DNA of 6,611 nt, taken from the NCBI GenBank assembly GCA_023460055.1, contig JAEWRJ010000057.1, positions 1 to 6,611 of the forward strand, read 5' to 3'. The stretch is from Bacillota bacterium (GTDB lineage Bacteria; Bacillota; Clostridia; Christensenellales; Aristaeellaceae). The notes beneath the pieces were generated by a model. The model ran no database searches and was not told where the DNA came from. It saw only the letters and a program-made list of their open reading frames with translations. Below, piece by piece: positions 1 to 5,302 of this stretch (the first letter of the stretch is position 1; the number at the start of each line of letters is the position of its first letter). Made by a program: the position numbers and the translations under genes.

Positions 1-203
1 TTCTTCCTTACACACCGGAACTAAATCCTATAGAACAAATATGGGAGTATATCCGGGAAAAGAACTTTCTCAATGAAGTATTCGCTAATCTGAGTAAAGT
101 AGTCGATCGGCTGTGTGATGGAACACTTAGGCTGATGAATGATCCGTCAACAGTCGCCTCAATCACTCACAGAGCATGGTTGATGGATGCGTTAAAGTTT
201 TAA
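1..203 (+). CDS. IS630-family transposase, C-terminal fragment (start outside window)
   Basis: The frame starting at base 3 is open from the window edge to TAA at 201-203 and encodes 66 residues. It begins with LPYTPELNPIEQIWEYIREK, the hallmark C-terminal block of IS630/Tc1-type DDE transposases. The Glu of the NPIE motif is the third acidic catalytic residue in that family (family knowledge). The rest is a short helical tail ending MDALKF. The N-terminal helix-turn-helix and the first two catalytic Asp residues would lie to the left, so it cannot be judged here whether the element is intact. Only the last part is visible, so the fragment could equally be a remnant. No terminal inverted repeat can be assigned downstream without the other end. 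Confidence 0.88.
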   Translation, partial: LPYTPELNPIEQIWEYIREKNFLNEVFANLSKVVDRLCDGTLRLMNDPSTVASITHRAWLMDALKF

Positions 204-351
204 AGTAGTATAACACAGCTAACATTACAGCACACCGCCATGACAGCCTCAAAAAGTTAACTGCAGACCCGCGCCGTCCAGACCGCCCCATTGCGTCTTT
301 CATATGCGCAGAGTGGCATAAAGATATATGGCTGCCTTATACTGATTCCAA

Positions 352-381
352 ACGTAAATGCATCGTTGCATCGTTTTTTTT
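352..381 (+). terminator. Possible weak intrinsic terminator
   Basis: ACG (352-354) and ATGCA (358-362) can pair with TGCAT (367-371) and CGT (372-374), leaving a three-base bulge and a TCGT loop. The T run (374-381) follows directly. The stem is short, so termination is only a possibility; it would serve transcripts leaving the transposase. Confidence 0.28.
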
Positions 382-520
382 GCCTGGGCGCTGTGCCGCT
401 GCTCGGGACGGAGATGAGCGCCGCCAGCGGCGGGGAGAGCGAATCGTAAGTCCAATGAGCAAAGAAGAAAGCAAGTGCTGCAAAGCACGCAGCTTTCGCC
501 TATTGTGAATTGAGGCAATC

Positions 521-537
521 GCGTAGCTCTGCTACGC
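521..537. repeat. Perfect 7-bp inverted repeat (hairpin)
   Basis: GCGTAGC (521-527), loop TCT, GCTACGC (531-537). It lies 63 bases downstream of the Crp/Fnr stop codon on the minus strand, but no T run follows on either strand, so it does not fit a standard intrinsic terminator. Confidence 0.6.
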
Positions 538-599
538 TTCCCTTCGTCTGCTCCTTGCGCGGAGTCAAATTAACTCTCTGCTTTGGGTGCATTAACGTT

Positions 600-1256
600 T
601 TACATCAGTGTTAGAATCTTTATCACCCTGTTGGCCACATCAATCATCCCTTTATCTTTTAGCCGCTTAAACTCTCTGAATAGAGAAGGCCGCTGGACGC
701 CCAAATTATCAGCCAGCTCTTTTTTACTGATAGGTAGATAAACATCGTGAGAGTTCTGAAGAATCGCCTGCTGGCGGAGATAGTCCAATAGATTCTCCTG
801 AAGTGTTTTTTGTGTAAGCATTGTGATCTTGCGATTCATACTCTGTGAGTTTGACGAAAGGGATCTGATATAATGCATAACAAAATCAGTGCCGTGCAAT
901 AGTTCCAAAACTGCCTCTTTCGTAATATGCACAAGTGTACAAGGTGAAATCGGATAAATACTCAAGGGATAAACATTATGGTCTCCAAACAGCAAGTTTG
1001 CGCCGATAATCCCATTTTCCTTAAACTCAAAGAGCGTAGCGACAGAACCGTTCTCTGAAAGAGAATACGCTGCCAATACCCCAGTCAGTACAATATCTAA
1101 GGTAACGCATTTATTATGCTGCCGGTGCACTGCTGCCCCCCTGATGTAATCACGAATAAATATCTGACCATTAGCAATATACCGCGCTAAGACTCCGGGT
1201 TCGGCGGCCGCCAACATGGGAACCTGCCATAGCTGATCAATCTTCATTTCATCCAT
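600..1256 (-). CDS. Crp/Fnr-family transcriptional regulator
   Basis: The 218-residue product has the usual length and layout of the Crp/Fnr family. Residues about 15-120 form the effector-binding beta-barrel, residues about 125-160 the dimer helix, and residues about 172-216 the winged helix-turn-helix. The DNA-binding segment reads SKKELADNLGVQRPSLFREF (177-196), a typical Crp-type recognition helix with the RPSL signature. Only two cysteines (50 and 106) are present and there is no N-terminal Cys cluster, so an oxygen-sensing 4Fe-4S centre like that of FNR is not supported; the effector is unknown. Start: ATG at 1256 has no clear ribosome binding site, and ATG at 1247 (residue 4) is an alternative. 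The likely promoter places the transcript start almost at the first ATG. Divergent orientation suggests it controls the permease operon. Confidence 0.9.
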   Translation of the reverse strand: MDEMKIDQLWQVPMLAAAEPGVLARYIANGQIFIRDYIRGAAVHRQHNKCVTLDIVLTGVLAAYSLSENGSVATLFEFKENGIIGANLLFGDHNVYPLSIYPISPCTLVHITKEAVLELLHGTDFVMHYIRSLSSNSQSMNRKITMLTQKTLQENLLDYLRQQAILQNSHDVYLPISKKELADNLGVQRPSLFREFKRLKDKGMIDVANRVIKILTLM

Positions 1257-1262
1257 TTATCA

Positions 1263-1291
1263 ATTATATCAAAAGGAAACATTGGTGTCTA
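1263..1291 (-). promoter_or_regulatory. Sigma-A-type promoter of the Crp/Fnr gene
   Basis: Read on the minus strand there is TAGACA (1286-1291), a 17-base spacer and a perfect TATAAT (1263-1268). Transcription would begin near 1256, that is at or next to the first ATG, so the mRNA may be leaderless or nearly so. The -35 element overlaps the candidate operator at 1276-1289, which would allow autoregulation. Confidence 0.6.
1276..1289. promoter_or_regulatory. Candidate Crp/Fnr-type operator (imperfect dyad)
   Basis: GAAAC-ATTG-GTGTC is a 5-4-5 inverted repeat with four of five pairs matching, the spacing used by Crp/Fnr dimers. Its centre (1282.5) is about 42 bases upstream of the start expected from the plus-strand -10 box, the class II activator position. 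Assignment rests on position and spacing only. Confidence 0.4.
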
Positions 1292-1312
1292 TCCCTTCTC
1301 GTGAATTTTCTC

Positions 1313-1318
1313 TATAAT
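1313..1318 (+). promoter_or_regulatory. -10 box of the permease operon
   Basis: A perfect TATAAT lies 29 bases before the permease ATG. No recognisable -35 box occurs 16-18 bases upstream and there is no TGn extension. This is the pattern of an activator-dependent promoter and fits the neighbouring Crp/Fnr regulator. Confidence 0.55.
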
Positions 1319-1347
1319 TTGAAATATTGAGTTGCAGGAGGCGCGTT

Positions 1348-1830
1348 ATGGACATGTTCACAATGGCAATCTGGGCTGGGACGGTTTTTTTCCTGGCCAT
1401 TTCCTTTTTCAAGGATCGAGGGAAAACGAAGCGAGCACTCAAAGCGGCATTTTCCATGGGCAAAGGAATGCTGGGTAGTATTCTATCCATTATTTTCGCG
1501 ATCGGGTTGATCCTCACTCTTCTTCCGCCTGAGCGCATTGCTGAAATCATAGGCAGCCAATCGCTCTTATGGGCAACCATCGTATCGGCGGCGTTCGGAA
1601 CAATTACGCTGGTTCCTGCCTTTATCGCCTTCCCGATTGTAGGAACACTTGTTCATGCAGGTGTGGGCGTGGTCCCGGCCGTCGCGTTCCTGACAACACT
1701 TACAATGGTGGGTATCGTCACCTTTCCGCTTGAAAGGCGTGAGTTCGGGCTAAAATTCACCATCACAAGAAATGCGCTAAGCTTTGTGTCGGCCATCGCC
1801 ATTGCGCTCATCATGGGGGGTATTATATGA
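1348..1830 (+). CDS. Half-size membrane permease, subunit 1 (COG0701/ArsP-like)
   Basis: A 160-residue integral membrane protein starting at ATG 1348, chosen because AGGAGG at 1336-1341 sits six bases upstream; a TTG at 1327 in the same frame has no such site. About five hydrophobic segments are visible (roughly residues 4-21, 43-59, 73-100, 108-126 and 144-160). The composition and the motif VPAFIAFPIVGTLVHAG (89-105) resemble the predicted-permease family (COG0701, PF03773, which includes the arsenical exporter ArsP), but at half the usual length. The CSCG-type cysteine motif seen in many full-length members is absent. The stop overlaps the start of the next gene by ATGA, so the two are translationally coupled and probably form a heterodimer. 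Substrate unknown; arsenic is only one possibility. Confidence 0.82.
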   Translation: MDMFTMAIWAGTVFFLAISFFKDRGKTKRALKAAFSMGKGMLGSILSIIFAIGLILTLLPPERIAEIIGSQSLLWATIVSAAFGTITLVPAFIAFPIVGTLVHAGVGVVPAVAFLTTLTMVGIVTFPLERREFGLKFTITRNALSFVSAIAIALIMGGII

Positions 1831-2345
1831 AGGCACTTAAAAAGCTGAAGGGGAACATGTTTGCCATAATAGTGGCGATCGCCTACATTGTTTTCTTTAT
1901 CGTCCGCGCGGATGTAGGAATGGCATCCCTTAAAAACAGCATTTATTACATAAAAGAAATGCTCCTGATTATGCCGGTCGTGTTTGTCTTGACCGCTTTG
2001 CTTGATATCTGGATGCCCAAGGAAAAAATCATGAAGTTTCTTGGGCGGGACGCGGGGATGAAAGGGGTGATTTTTTCTCTGATCCTCGGGAGTATATCAG
2101 CAGGGCCAATCTATGCGGCGTTTCCACTGTGCGTGATGCTGCACAAAAAGGGCGCGTCCATTAGGAATCTGGTCATTATACTCAGCTCTTGGGCGGTCAT
2201 CAAGATTCCTATGCTTCTAAACGAGGTGAAATTCTTAGGTTTTGAGTTCATGGCCATCCGATGGGGGCTAACTGTCGCCGCTATACTCCTTTTCTCATGG
2301 ATTACCGCGCGAATTGTCAAGGACGGCGATCTCCCTAACATCTGA
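1827..2345 (+). CDS. Half-size membrane permease, subunit 2 (COG0701/ArsP-like)
   Basis: A 172-residue membrane protein that begins inside the stop of subunit 1 (ATGA). Hydrophobic segments lie near residues 11-28, 45-62, 80-105, 114-131 and 146-163. Residues 93-109 (GPIYAAFPLCVMLHKKG) match subunit 1 residues 89-105 in the spacing P-x3-A-F-P-x4-L-x3-G. A second shared block, P-x-E-[RK]-I-x3-[IL]-G, is at 64-73 here and 60-69 there, the same four-residue offset. The two genes are therefore probably ancient duplicates forming the two pseudo-symmetric halves of one transporter. A single cysteine (102) lies in the core motif. The segment IKIPML (125-130) followed by E133 is a charged or polar patch inside the membrane region. 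Its stop TGA is in frame with the ferredoxin that follows. Transported molecule unknown. Confidence 0.82.
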   Translation: MKALKKLKGNMFAIIVAIAYIVFFIVRADVGMASLKNSIYYIKEMLLIMPVVFVLTALLDIWMPKEKIMKFLGRDAGMKGVIFSLILGSISAGPIYAAFPLCVMLHKKGASIRNLVIILSSWAVIKIPMLLNEVKFLGFEFMAIRWGLTVAAILLFSWITARIVKDGDLPNI

Positions 2346-2360
2346 GAGGTAAAGACTGGT

Positions 2361-2558
2361 ATTTCCATCAACAAAGGAGCCTGCATTGGCTGCTCCCTTT
2401 GTGTTCAGGCTTGCCCGGAGATGTTTGAAATGGAAAATCCCAAAGCGCCCCTCAAACCATCGGGCGGCGTGCCTGAGCCGGATAAACTGGACAAAGCGAT
2501 TGAAGCCTGTCCGGTAAAGAATCCCAAGCGATATCACAATAGCGATTGGTCATACTGA
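2361..2558 (+). CDS. 4Fe-4S ferredoxin, no canonical start codon
   Basis: Residues CIGCSLCVQACPEMF give the C-x2-C-x2-C-x3-CP pattern of a 4Fe-4S cluster ligand set. A downstream EACPV supplies a further Cys-Pro, as in short single-cluster ferredoxins. The protein ends at TGA 2556-2558. The frame is the same as that of the permease and follows its TGA (2343-2345) with the codons GAG GTA AAG ACT GGT ATT, so no ATG, GTG or TTG precedes the cluster. The coordinates given use ATT at 2361 (65 residues), which has a GAGGT ribosome binding site ending 10 bases upstream. GTA at 2349 aligns best with the usual ferredoxin N-terminus (V/M-K-x-x-I-S-I) and could be a mutated GTG. Without an unusual start the gene is crippled. 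Likely role: electron transfer linked to the permease operon (inference). Confidence 0.72.
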   Translation: MSINKGACIGCSLCVQACPEMFEMENPKAPLKPSGGVPEPDKLDKAIEACPVKNPKRYHNSDWSY

Positions 2559-2662
2559 TGAAAAACCTTATCGCATCCAAAGCAGCGAAAGATTTTGGTT
2601 TGGGGCAAGAAGCAGCAGTTTTGGAATTGATGATAGCCAAGGCACTCGCACCTAAGGAATAA
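2558..2662 (+). CDS. 34-residue micro-ORF coupled to the ferredoxin
   Basis: ATG 2558-2560 overlaps the ferredoxin stop by one base (TGATG) and the frame runs to TAA 2660-2662. The product starts MKNLIASKAAKDFGLGQEAA, continues VLELMIAKALAPKE, and looks like one or two amphipathic helices without a signal peptide or cysteines. No ribosome binding site stands clear of the preceding gene, so it would depend on re-initiation after the ferredoxin. I do not recognise the family. It could be a real small partner of the ferredoxin or permease, or a chance frame; the tight overlap and ordinary composition favour a real gene only moderately. Confidence 0.5.
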   Translation: MKNLIASKAAKDFGLGQEAAVLELMIAKALAPKE

Positions 2663-2800
2663 GGTGGTATTAACACTCATAGCCCTGATTAAACCGATCC
2701 CCCGCTATTTTGATTGCTTGCTATTCTCCTGCGGCTGACGATCCCCCTCTTGTCTTTGTTCTTGCGCGCGAGCTTCTCGATCTGCGCATTATCTTCGAAA
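2663..2800. other. Convergent intergenic spacer
   Basis: The 138 bases between the micro-ORF (plus) and the NifX-like gene (minus) contain no clear terminator hairpin with a T run on either strand. Frames crossing it extend out of phase into the NifX-like gene and look like shadows. Confidence 0.4.
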
Positions 2801-3196
2801 TTAATGATGATGGCGTTCGCCGTGACTGCCGCAATTATGTCCATCGACGCCATGGCGCTCGTTCTGGTGATTGCATACGATATCCGGGGCAAATTTCAGG
2901 CTGCCGGCCAGCAAGTCGGTTACAGCCATGTCCGCATCGCCGCTTACGCCGCCATACAAATCAATACCTGCTTCAGCAAGAGCGCGTTTAGCGCCATCGC
3001 CGATACCGCCGCAGATAAGCGTGTCTATGCTCCCTTTTTTCAGAATATCAGCCAATGCGCCATGGCCGCTGCCGTTTGTGTTAACAATGGAGGTTATTTG
3101 AACCTCTCCATCCTCTACATCGTAAACCTTAAATCTTTCTGTGTGCCCAAAATGCTGAAATACCTTTCCACCTTCATATGCCACTGCGATTCTCAT
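2801..3196 (-). CDS. NifX/NifB-like dinitrogenase iron-molybdenum cofactor family protein
   Basis: A 131-residue protein with the N-terminal MRIAVAYEGG and HFGHTERFKVYDVEDGEV (15-32) typical of the Nitro_FeMo-Co family, which binds iron-sulfur or iron-molybdenum clusters. The central ICGGIGDGAKRALAEAGIDL (61-80) is the conserved glycine-rich core. The tail from residue 108 is rich in potential metal ligands, with C108, C122 and nine His, ending in three His, as in many stand-alone members of this family outside nitrogen fixers. Start: GGAGG at 3204-3208 is seven bases from ATG 3196. It lies 89 bases downstream of the DUF134 gene on the same strand and is probably cotranscribed with it. No nitrogenase genes are visible, so a role in nitrogen fixation is not implied; metal-cluster storage or transfer is more likely. 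Confidence 0.9.
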   Translation of the reverse strand: MRIAVAYEGGKVFQHFGHTERFKVYDVEDGEVQITSIVNTNGSGHGALADILKKGSIDTLICGGIGDGAKRALAEAGIDLYGGVSGDADMAVTDLLAGSLKFAPDIVCNHQNERHGVDGHNCGSHGERHHH

Positions 3197-3285
3197 TGTT
3201 GTGCCTCCATTTCTTCGAGTAAATTTTCAACTAACCGGCTTCTTTAAATGGCGTTCTCTAATCGAGGCGGCTGTTTTTGCATTGT

Positions 3286-3651
3286 TCATTCAAAGCTGTT
3301 GCCCTCCTTCTCACATTGAGCTTCTTTCCGCCTGCAGCATCCGCTGCCGCAAGATGAATTGTTGTGTTCACAAAAACGAACATCCCCACCGCCAATTTGC
3401 AAAGAGCATCCCTGTATAATGCACTGCGCCAATTTTTGTCTTGCATTGGCATAAACGGACTGCACCGTCGTTCGAGAAATTGCCATTTGCACCGCGCATT
3501 GTTCTTGCGTCAATCCCACGAAATCGATCAAACGGATAGTCTCATATTCATCATAAGTCATTGAGATTAATTTTCCGCTTCCTTCGCATGATTTAAAGCT
3601 TGTATATCGAGGGTACGCGCAAACCCGCCGATGTTTCCGGGGTCTTGGCAT
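3286..3651 (-). CDS. DUF134 (UPF0251) helix-turn-helix protein
   Basis: A 121-residue protein starting MPRPRKHRRVCAYP, the signature N-terminus of UPF0251/DUF134. MTYDEYETIRLIDFVGLTQE (31-50) then QCAVQMAISRTTVQSVY (51-67) form a sigma-70-region-4-like helix-turn-helix. The end is cysteine-rich (C94, C101, C105, C106, C113, besides C11 and C22), suggesting metal or redox sensing. Start: AAAGGAGG at 3659-3666, seven bases from ATG 3651, decides against an upstream ATG at 3687, which would lie near the predicted transcript start. DUF134 genes are often found beside NifX-like genes, as here, and are presumed DNA-binding regulators of that partner (inference). Length is usual for the family. Confidence 0.9.
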   Translation of the reverse strand: MPRPRKHRRVCAYPRYTSFKSCEGSGKLISMTYDEYETIRLIDFVGLTQEQCAVQMAISRTTVQSVYANARQKLAQCIIQGCSLQIGGGDVRFCEHNNSSCGSGCCRRKEAQCEKEGNSFE

Positions 3652-3672
3652 CACATCGCCTCCTTTATTGCC

Positions 3673-3715
3673 GACATATATTATCAATTATTATACGAGG
3701 TTTCCGGCATATGTC
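3673..3715. promoter_or_regulatory. Inverted repeat flanking the DUF134 promoter, possible operator
   Basis: GACATAT (3673-3679) and ATATGTC (3709-3715) form a perfect 7-bp inverted repeat 29 bases apart. One arm overlaps the -35 box and the other lies just past the start point. Such a pair could allow repression by looping or by two dimers, perhaps by DUF134 itself. Confidence 0.3.
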
Positions 3716-3717
3716 AA
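3690..3717 (-). promoter_or_regulatory. Sigma-A promoter of the DUF134-NifX operon
   Basis: Minus-strand TTGACA (3712-3717), a 16-base spacer and TATAAT (3690-3695) are both perfect consensus. The expected start near 3683 gives a leader of about 30 bases containing the ribosome binding site. Confidence 0.75.
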
Positions 3718-3770
3718 TATCTAACTGGTGCCGATGCAATGATGCGATAAGGTTTTTGACCAGTATAAGA

Positions 3771-3802
3771 AAGCCGCCACGGCTTTGAATGCCGTGGCGG
3801 TT
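3771..3802 (-). terminator. Intrinsic terminator of the flavin-rhodanese gene
   Basis: GCCGCCACGGC (3773-3783) and GCCGTGGCGGT (3791-3801) form a stem of ten Watson-Crick pairs plus one G-T pair, with a seven-base loop. Read on the minus strand the stem is followed by TTTCTTATA. It lies 64 bases past the stop at 3866. On the plus strand the following bases (TTCGCTTG) are less suitable. Confidence 0.8.
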
Positions 3803-3865
3803 CGCTTGATAGAGTTTTTGTTACAGCCTCTTGCTTATTCTGATTGCGTCCCGAATACCAATCGA

Positions 3866-5218
3866 TTAGGGCGCTATTCTCGTCAGCCCTTCGATGCTGT
3901 AGGTGCCGCTGAGCACAAGCTCGGGTGTGTCGGTAATCAGGTCCTTGTACTCGGGGCCGGTGTACTGGGCCATGCCGCCGACGTTGTAGACCTTGCTCAT
4001 ATCCCAGCCGCGGGCTGCCATGATGTTCATCAGCATGCCTACGCGGCCGCCGCTCTGGCACATGATAAAGAGTATCTTATCCTTGGGGAAGAGGGCTTCC
4101 AGGATCTGGTCGGACTCTTCATAGACGGGGACAGGTTCTGCCGGCGAACCGCCGTAGAGCTGCGGCAAGCTGGCATCCATGTGCGCTTCCGCGTTGAAGA
4201 TCAGCGCAAAGAAGGGAATGACCTCAAAGTTACGGATGTGTTTCTTCATGTAGTCGCCGAAATCGCGGGTATCGATGTACATCACGTCGGGGCGCCCATA
4301 GTACTCAAGCAGGTTGCTTGCGTTGATAGCCGAGCAGGTGGGGCCGAAGGAACCGGGGGTGCAAGGCACTTCCACGGTGTCATCCTTGTTGGCTTTGTAG
4401 GTCTTGGCGGTATCGACCGGAGCGGGCAGCGCGGCCAGTACCTGGGTGCCGGCCTCTGCCTTTGCTTCTTCATTGGCCCCATCAGCCTTCACTTGCGCAG
4501 CGGCTTCTCCCTTGACCAGGCTGGAGTCGTTGGCAAAGAAGGGATCAGTGCCATGATGCTCCATCATGGCCTGCACCATGCGCAGGGTGTTGTTGGTGGA
4601 GACGGTAGCGCCTGTCCAGGTATCGATAGTGTACTCGCCGCGGCCCTCGCCCGCCTGGTATTCAGCCAGGTCAATATCGGCGATGGTGCTTATGTTTTTC
4701 AGCTGGCCGTAGGTCTTGTCGACTAAATAGGGAATAAACTGCTCATTGATCAGCTCAAAGGTCTGGCCTCCAGTGGGAATGGGGTTGCTGTCGCCCCAGA
4801 AACCTGCGTCATAGTGGCCCGTGCTGTCCTTGCCGAAGCTCAGCGTACGGAGGACCGCATCGTCCAGCAGGCCGCTCTCGGGCTTTGTCAGTTCCAGATA
4901 GGCAGTTGTCCACAGGTTGACATCAGCCGACCTGCAGGTGCAGGAAATGTAACTGACCTGATACTTGATGTAATTGCGCGCTTCGTACTTAAAAGTAACA
5001 AAAGCGTAGAACAAGTCCTCCTCCTTCGGGCCGTCGATATGGTCCACCTCGATCACGGCGACGGGATTGGCCTTGCTGCCAGCCCCCAGCTTCGCGCTCT
5101 CGTTGAGGAAGCGGTTGACATCCTCCAGGGTAACCTGTGTCTCCGCCTGCGCGATGGGCGCAAAGACGCTGACAAGCATCATGATCACAACCAGAAACAG
5201 GGCCTCCATCCTTCTCAC
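3866..5218 (-). CDS. Secreted FMN-binding (flavinylated) and rhodanese fusion protein
   Basis: A 450-residue exported protein. GTG at 5218 is chosen because AAGGAGG (5227-5233) lies eight bases upstream and the result begins with a clear signal peptide: MRRMEA, hydrophobic stretch 7-22, predicted cut after AQA (23-25). An ATG at 5257 would hide this signal. Domain 1 (about 26-225) ends in an FMN-binding region whose D199-T-W-T-G-A-T205 matches the D-x-x-[ST]-G-A-T site where ApbE attaches FMN covalently (family knowledge from RnfG/NqrC). It also has C93-T-C95. A polar Ala/Glu/Lys linker (232-275) leads to C286 and C295, then a rhodanese domain (about 300-450) with D316-T-R and the active loop C387-Q-S-G-G-R392. 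Such proteins act outside the membrane in flavin-based electron transfer; here the partner is probably a sulfur compound (inference). It is apparently monocistronic. Confidence 0.85.
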   Translation of the reverse strand: MRRMEALFLVVIMMLVSVFAPIAQAETQVTLEDVNRFLNESAKLGAGSKANPVAVIEVDHIDGPKEEDLFYAFVTFKYEARNYIKYQVSYISCTCRSADVNLWTTAYLELTKPESGLLDDAVLRTLSFGKDSTGHYDAGFWGDSNPIPTGGQTFELINEQFIPYLVDKTYGQLKNISTIADIDLAEYQAGEGRGEYTIDTWTGATVSTNNTLRMVQAMMEHHGTDPFFANDSSLVKGEAAAQVKADGANEEAKAEAGTQVLAALPAPVDTAKTYKANKDDTVEVPCTPGSFGPTCSAINASNLLEYYGRPDVMYIDTRDFGDYMKKHIRNFEVIPFFALIFNAEAHMDASLPQLYGGSPAEPVPVYEESDQILEALFPKDKILFIMCQSGGRVGMLMNIMAARGWDMSKVYNVGGMAQYTGPEYKDLITDTPELVLSGTYSIEGLTRIAP

Positions 5219-5226
5219 GATTCCAT

Positions 5227-5233
5227 CCTCCTT
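5227..5233 (-). promoter_or_regulatory. Ribosome binding site fixing a GTG start
   Basis: AAGGAGG on the minus strand, eight bases before GTG 5218. It decides the start of the secreted flavin-rhodanese protein and removes 13 residues from the longest reading frame. Confidence 0.8.
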
Positions 5234-5302
5234 GTTATAATGCCATTTGTTTAGCATATTCAGCTGATGGTTTATCTTATCACGTTTTTACTAATATAGC
5301 AA

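Larger units (their letters stand above)
204..599. other. Gene-free region with several short hairpins
   Basis: No convincing protein is seen in 396 bases; the only longer frame (minus, 300-518) has a low-complexity translation with no recognisable fold. Small perfect inverted repeats are present: a 7-bp stem with a 3-base loop at 521-537, a 5-bp GC stem at 421-433, and a 5-bp stem with a 4-base loop at 475-488. A tandem duplication of TGCATCGT lies at 359-374. The region separates the transposase end from the regulator and is more GC-rich in its middle than its flanks. It may hold the IS terminus, an intergenic repeat or a structured RNA; none can be chosen from this sequence. Confidence 0.5.

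Noticed and set aside
300..518. Minus-strand 72-residue frame
   Set aside because: Translation shows no recognisable fold, no ribosome binding site is evident, and it lies in the hairpin-rich block.
521..537. Intrinsic terminator of the Crp/Fnr gene
   Set aside because: The stem is good, but no T run follows on the minus strand.
600..1256. True oxygen-sensing FNR
   Set aside because: Only two cysteines and no N-terminal cluster motif, so it cannot hold the FNR-type 4Fe-4S centre.
2343..2345. Selenocysteine reading of the permease TGA giving a permease-ferredoxin fusion
   Set aside because: No convincing bacterial SECIS hairpin follows; the best stem just downstream is only three base pairs.
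2714..3247. Plus-strand 177-residue frame
   Set aside because: Antisense to the well-supported NifX-like gene; no start signal or family resemblance.
3652..3687. Upstream ATG for the DUF134 protein
   Set aside because: It lies at about the predicted transcript start, and a strong AAAGGAGG precedes the internal ATG that begins MPRPRK as in the family.
3785..4726. Plus-strand 313-residue frame
   Set aside because: Antisense shadow of the flavin-rhodanese gene in GC-rich sequence, and it begins within the terminator hairpin.
5219..5257. Upstream ATG for the flavin-rhodanese protein
   Set aside because: It would put 13 mostly polar residues before the signal peptide, and the AAGGAGG belongs to GTG 5218.
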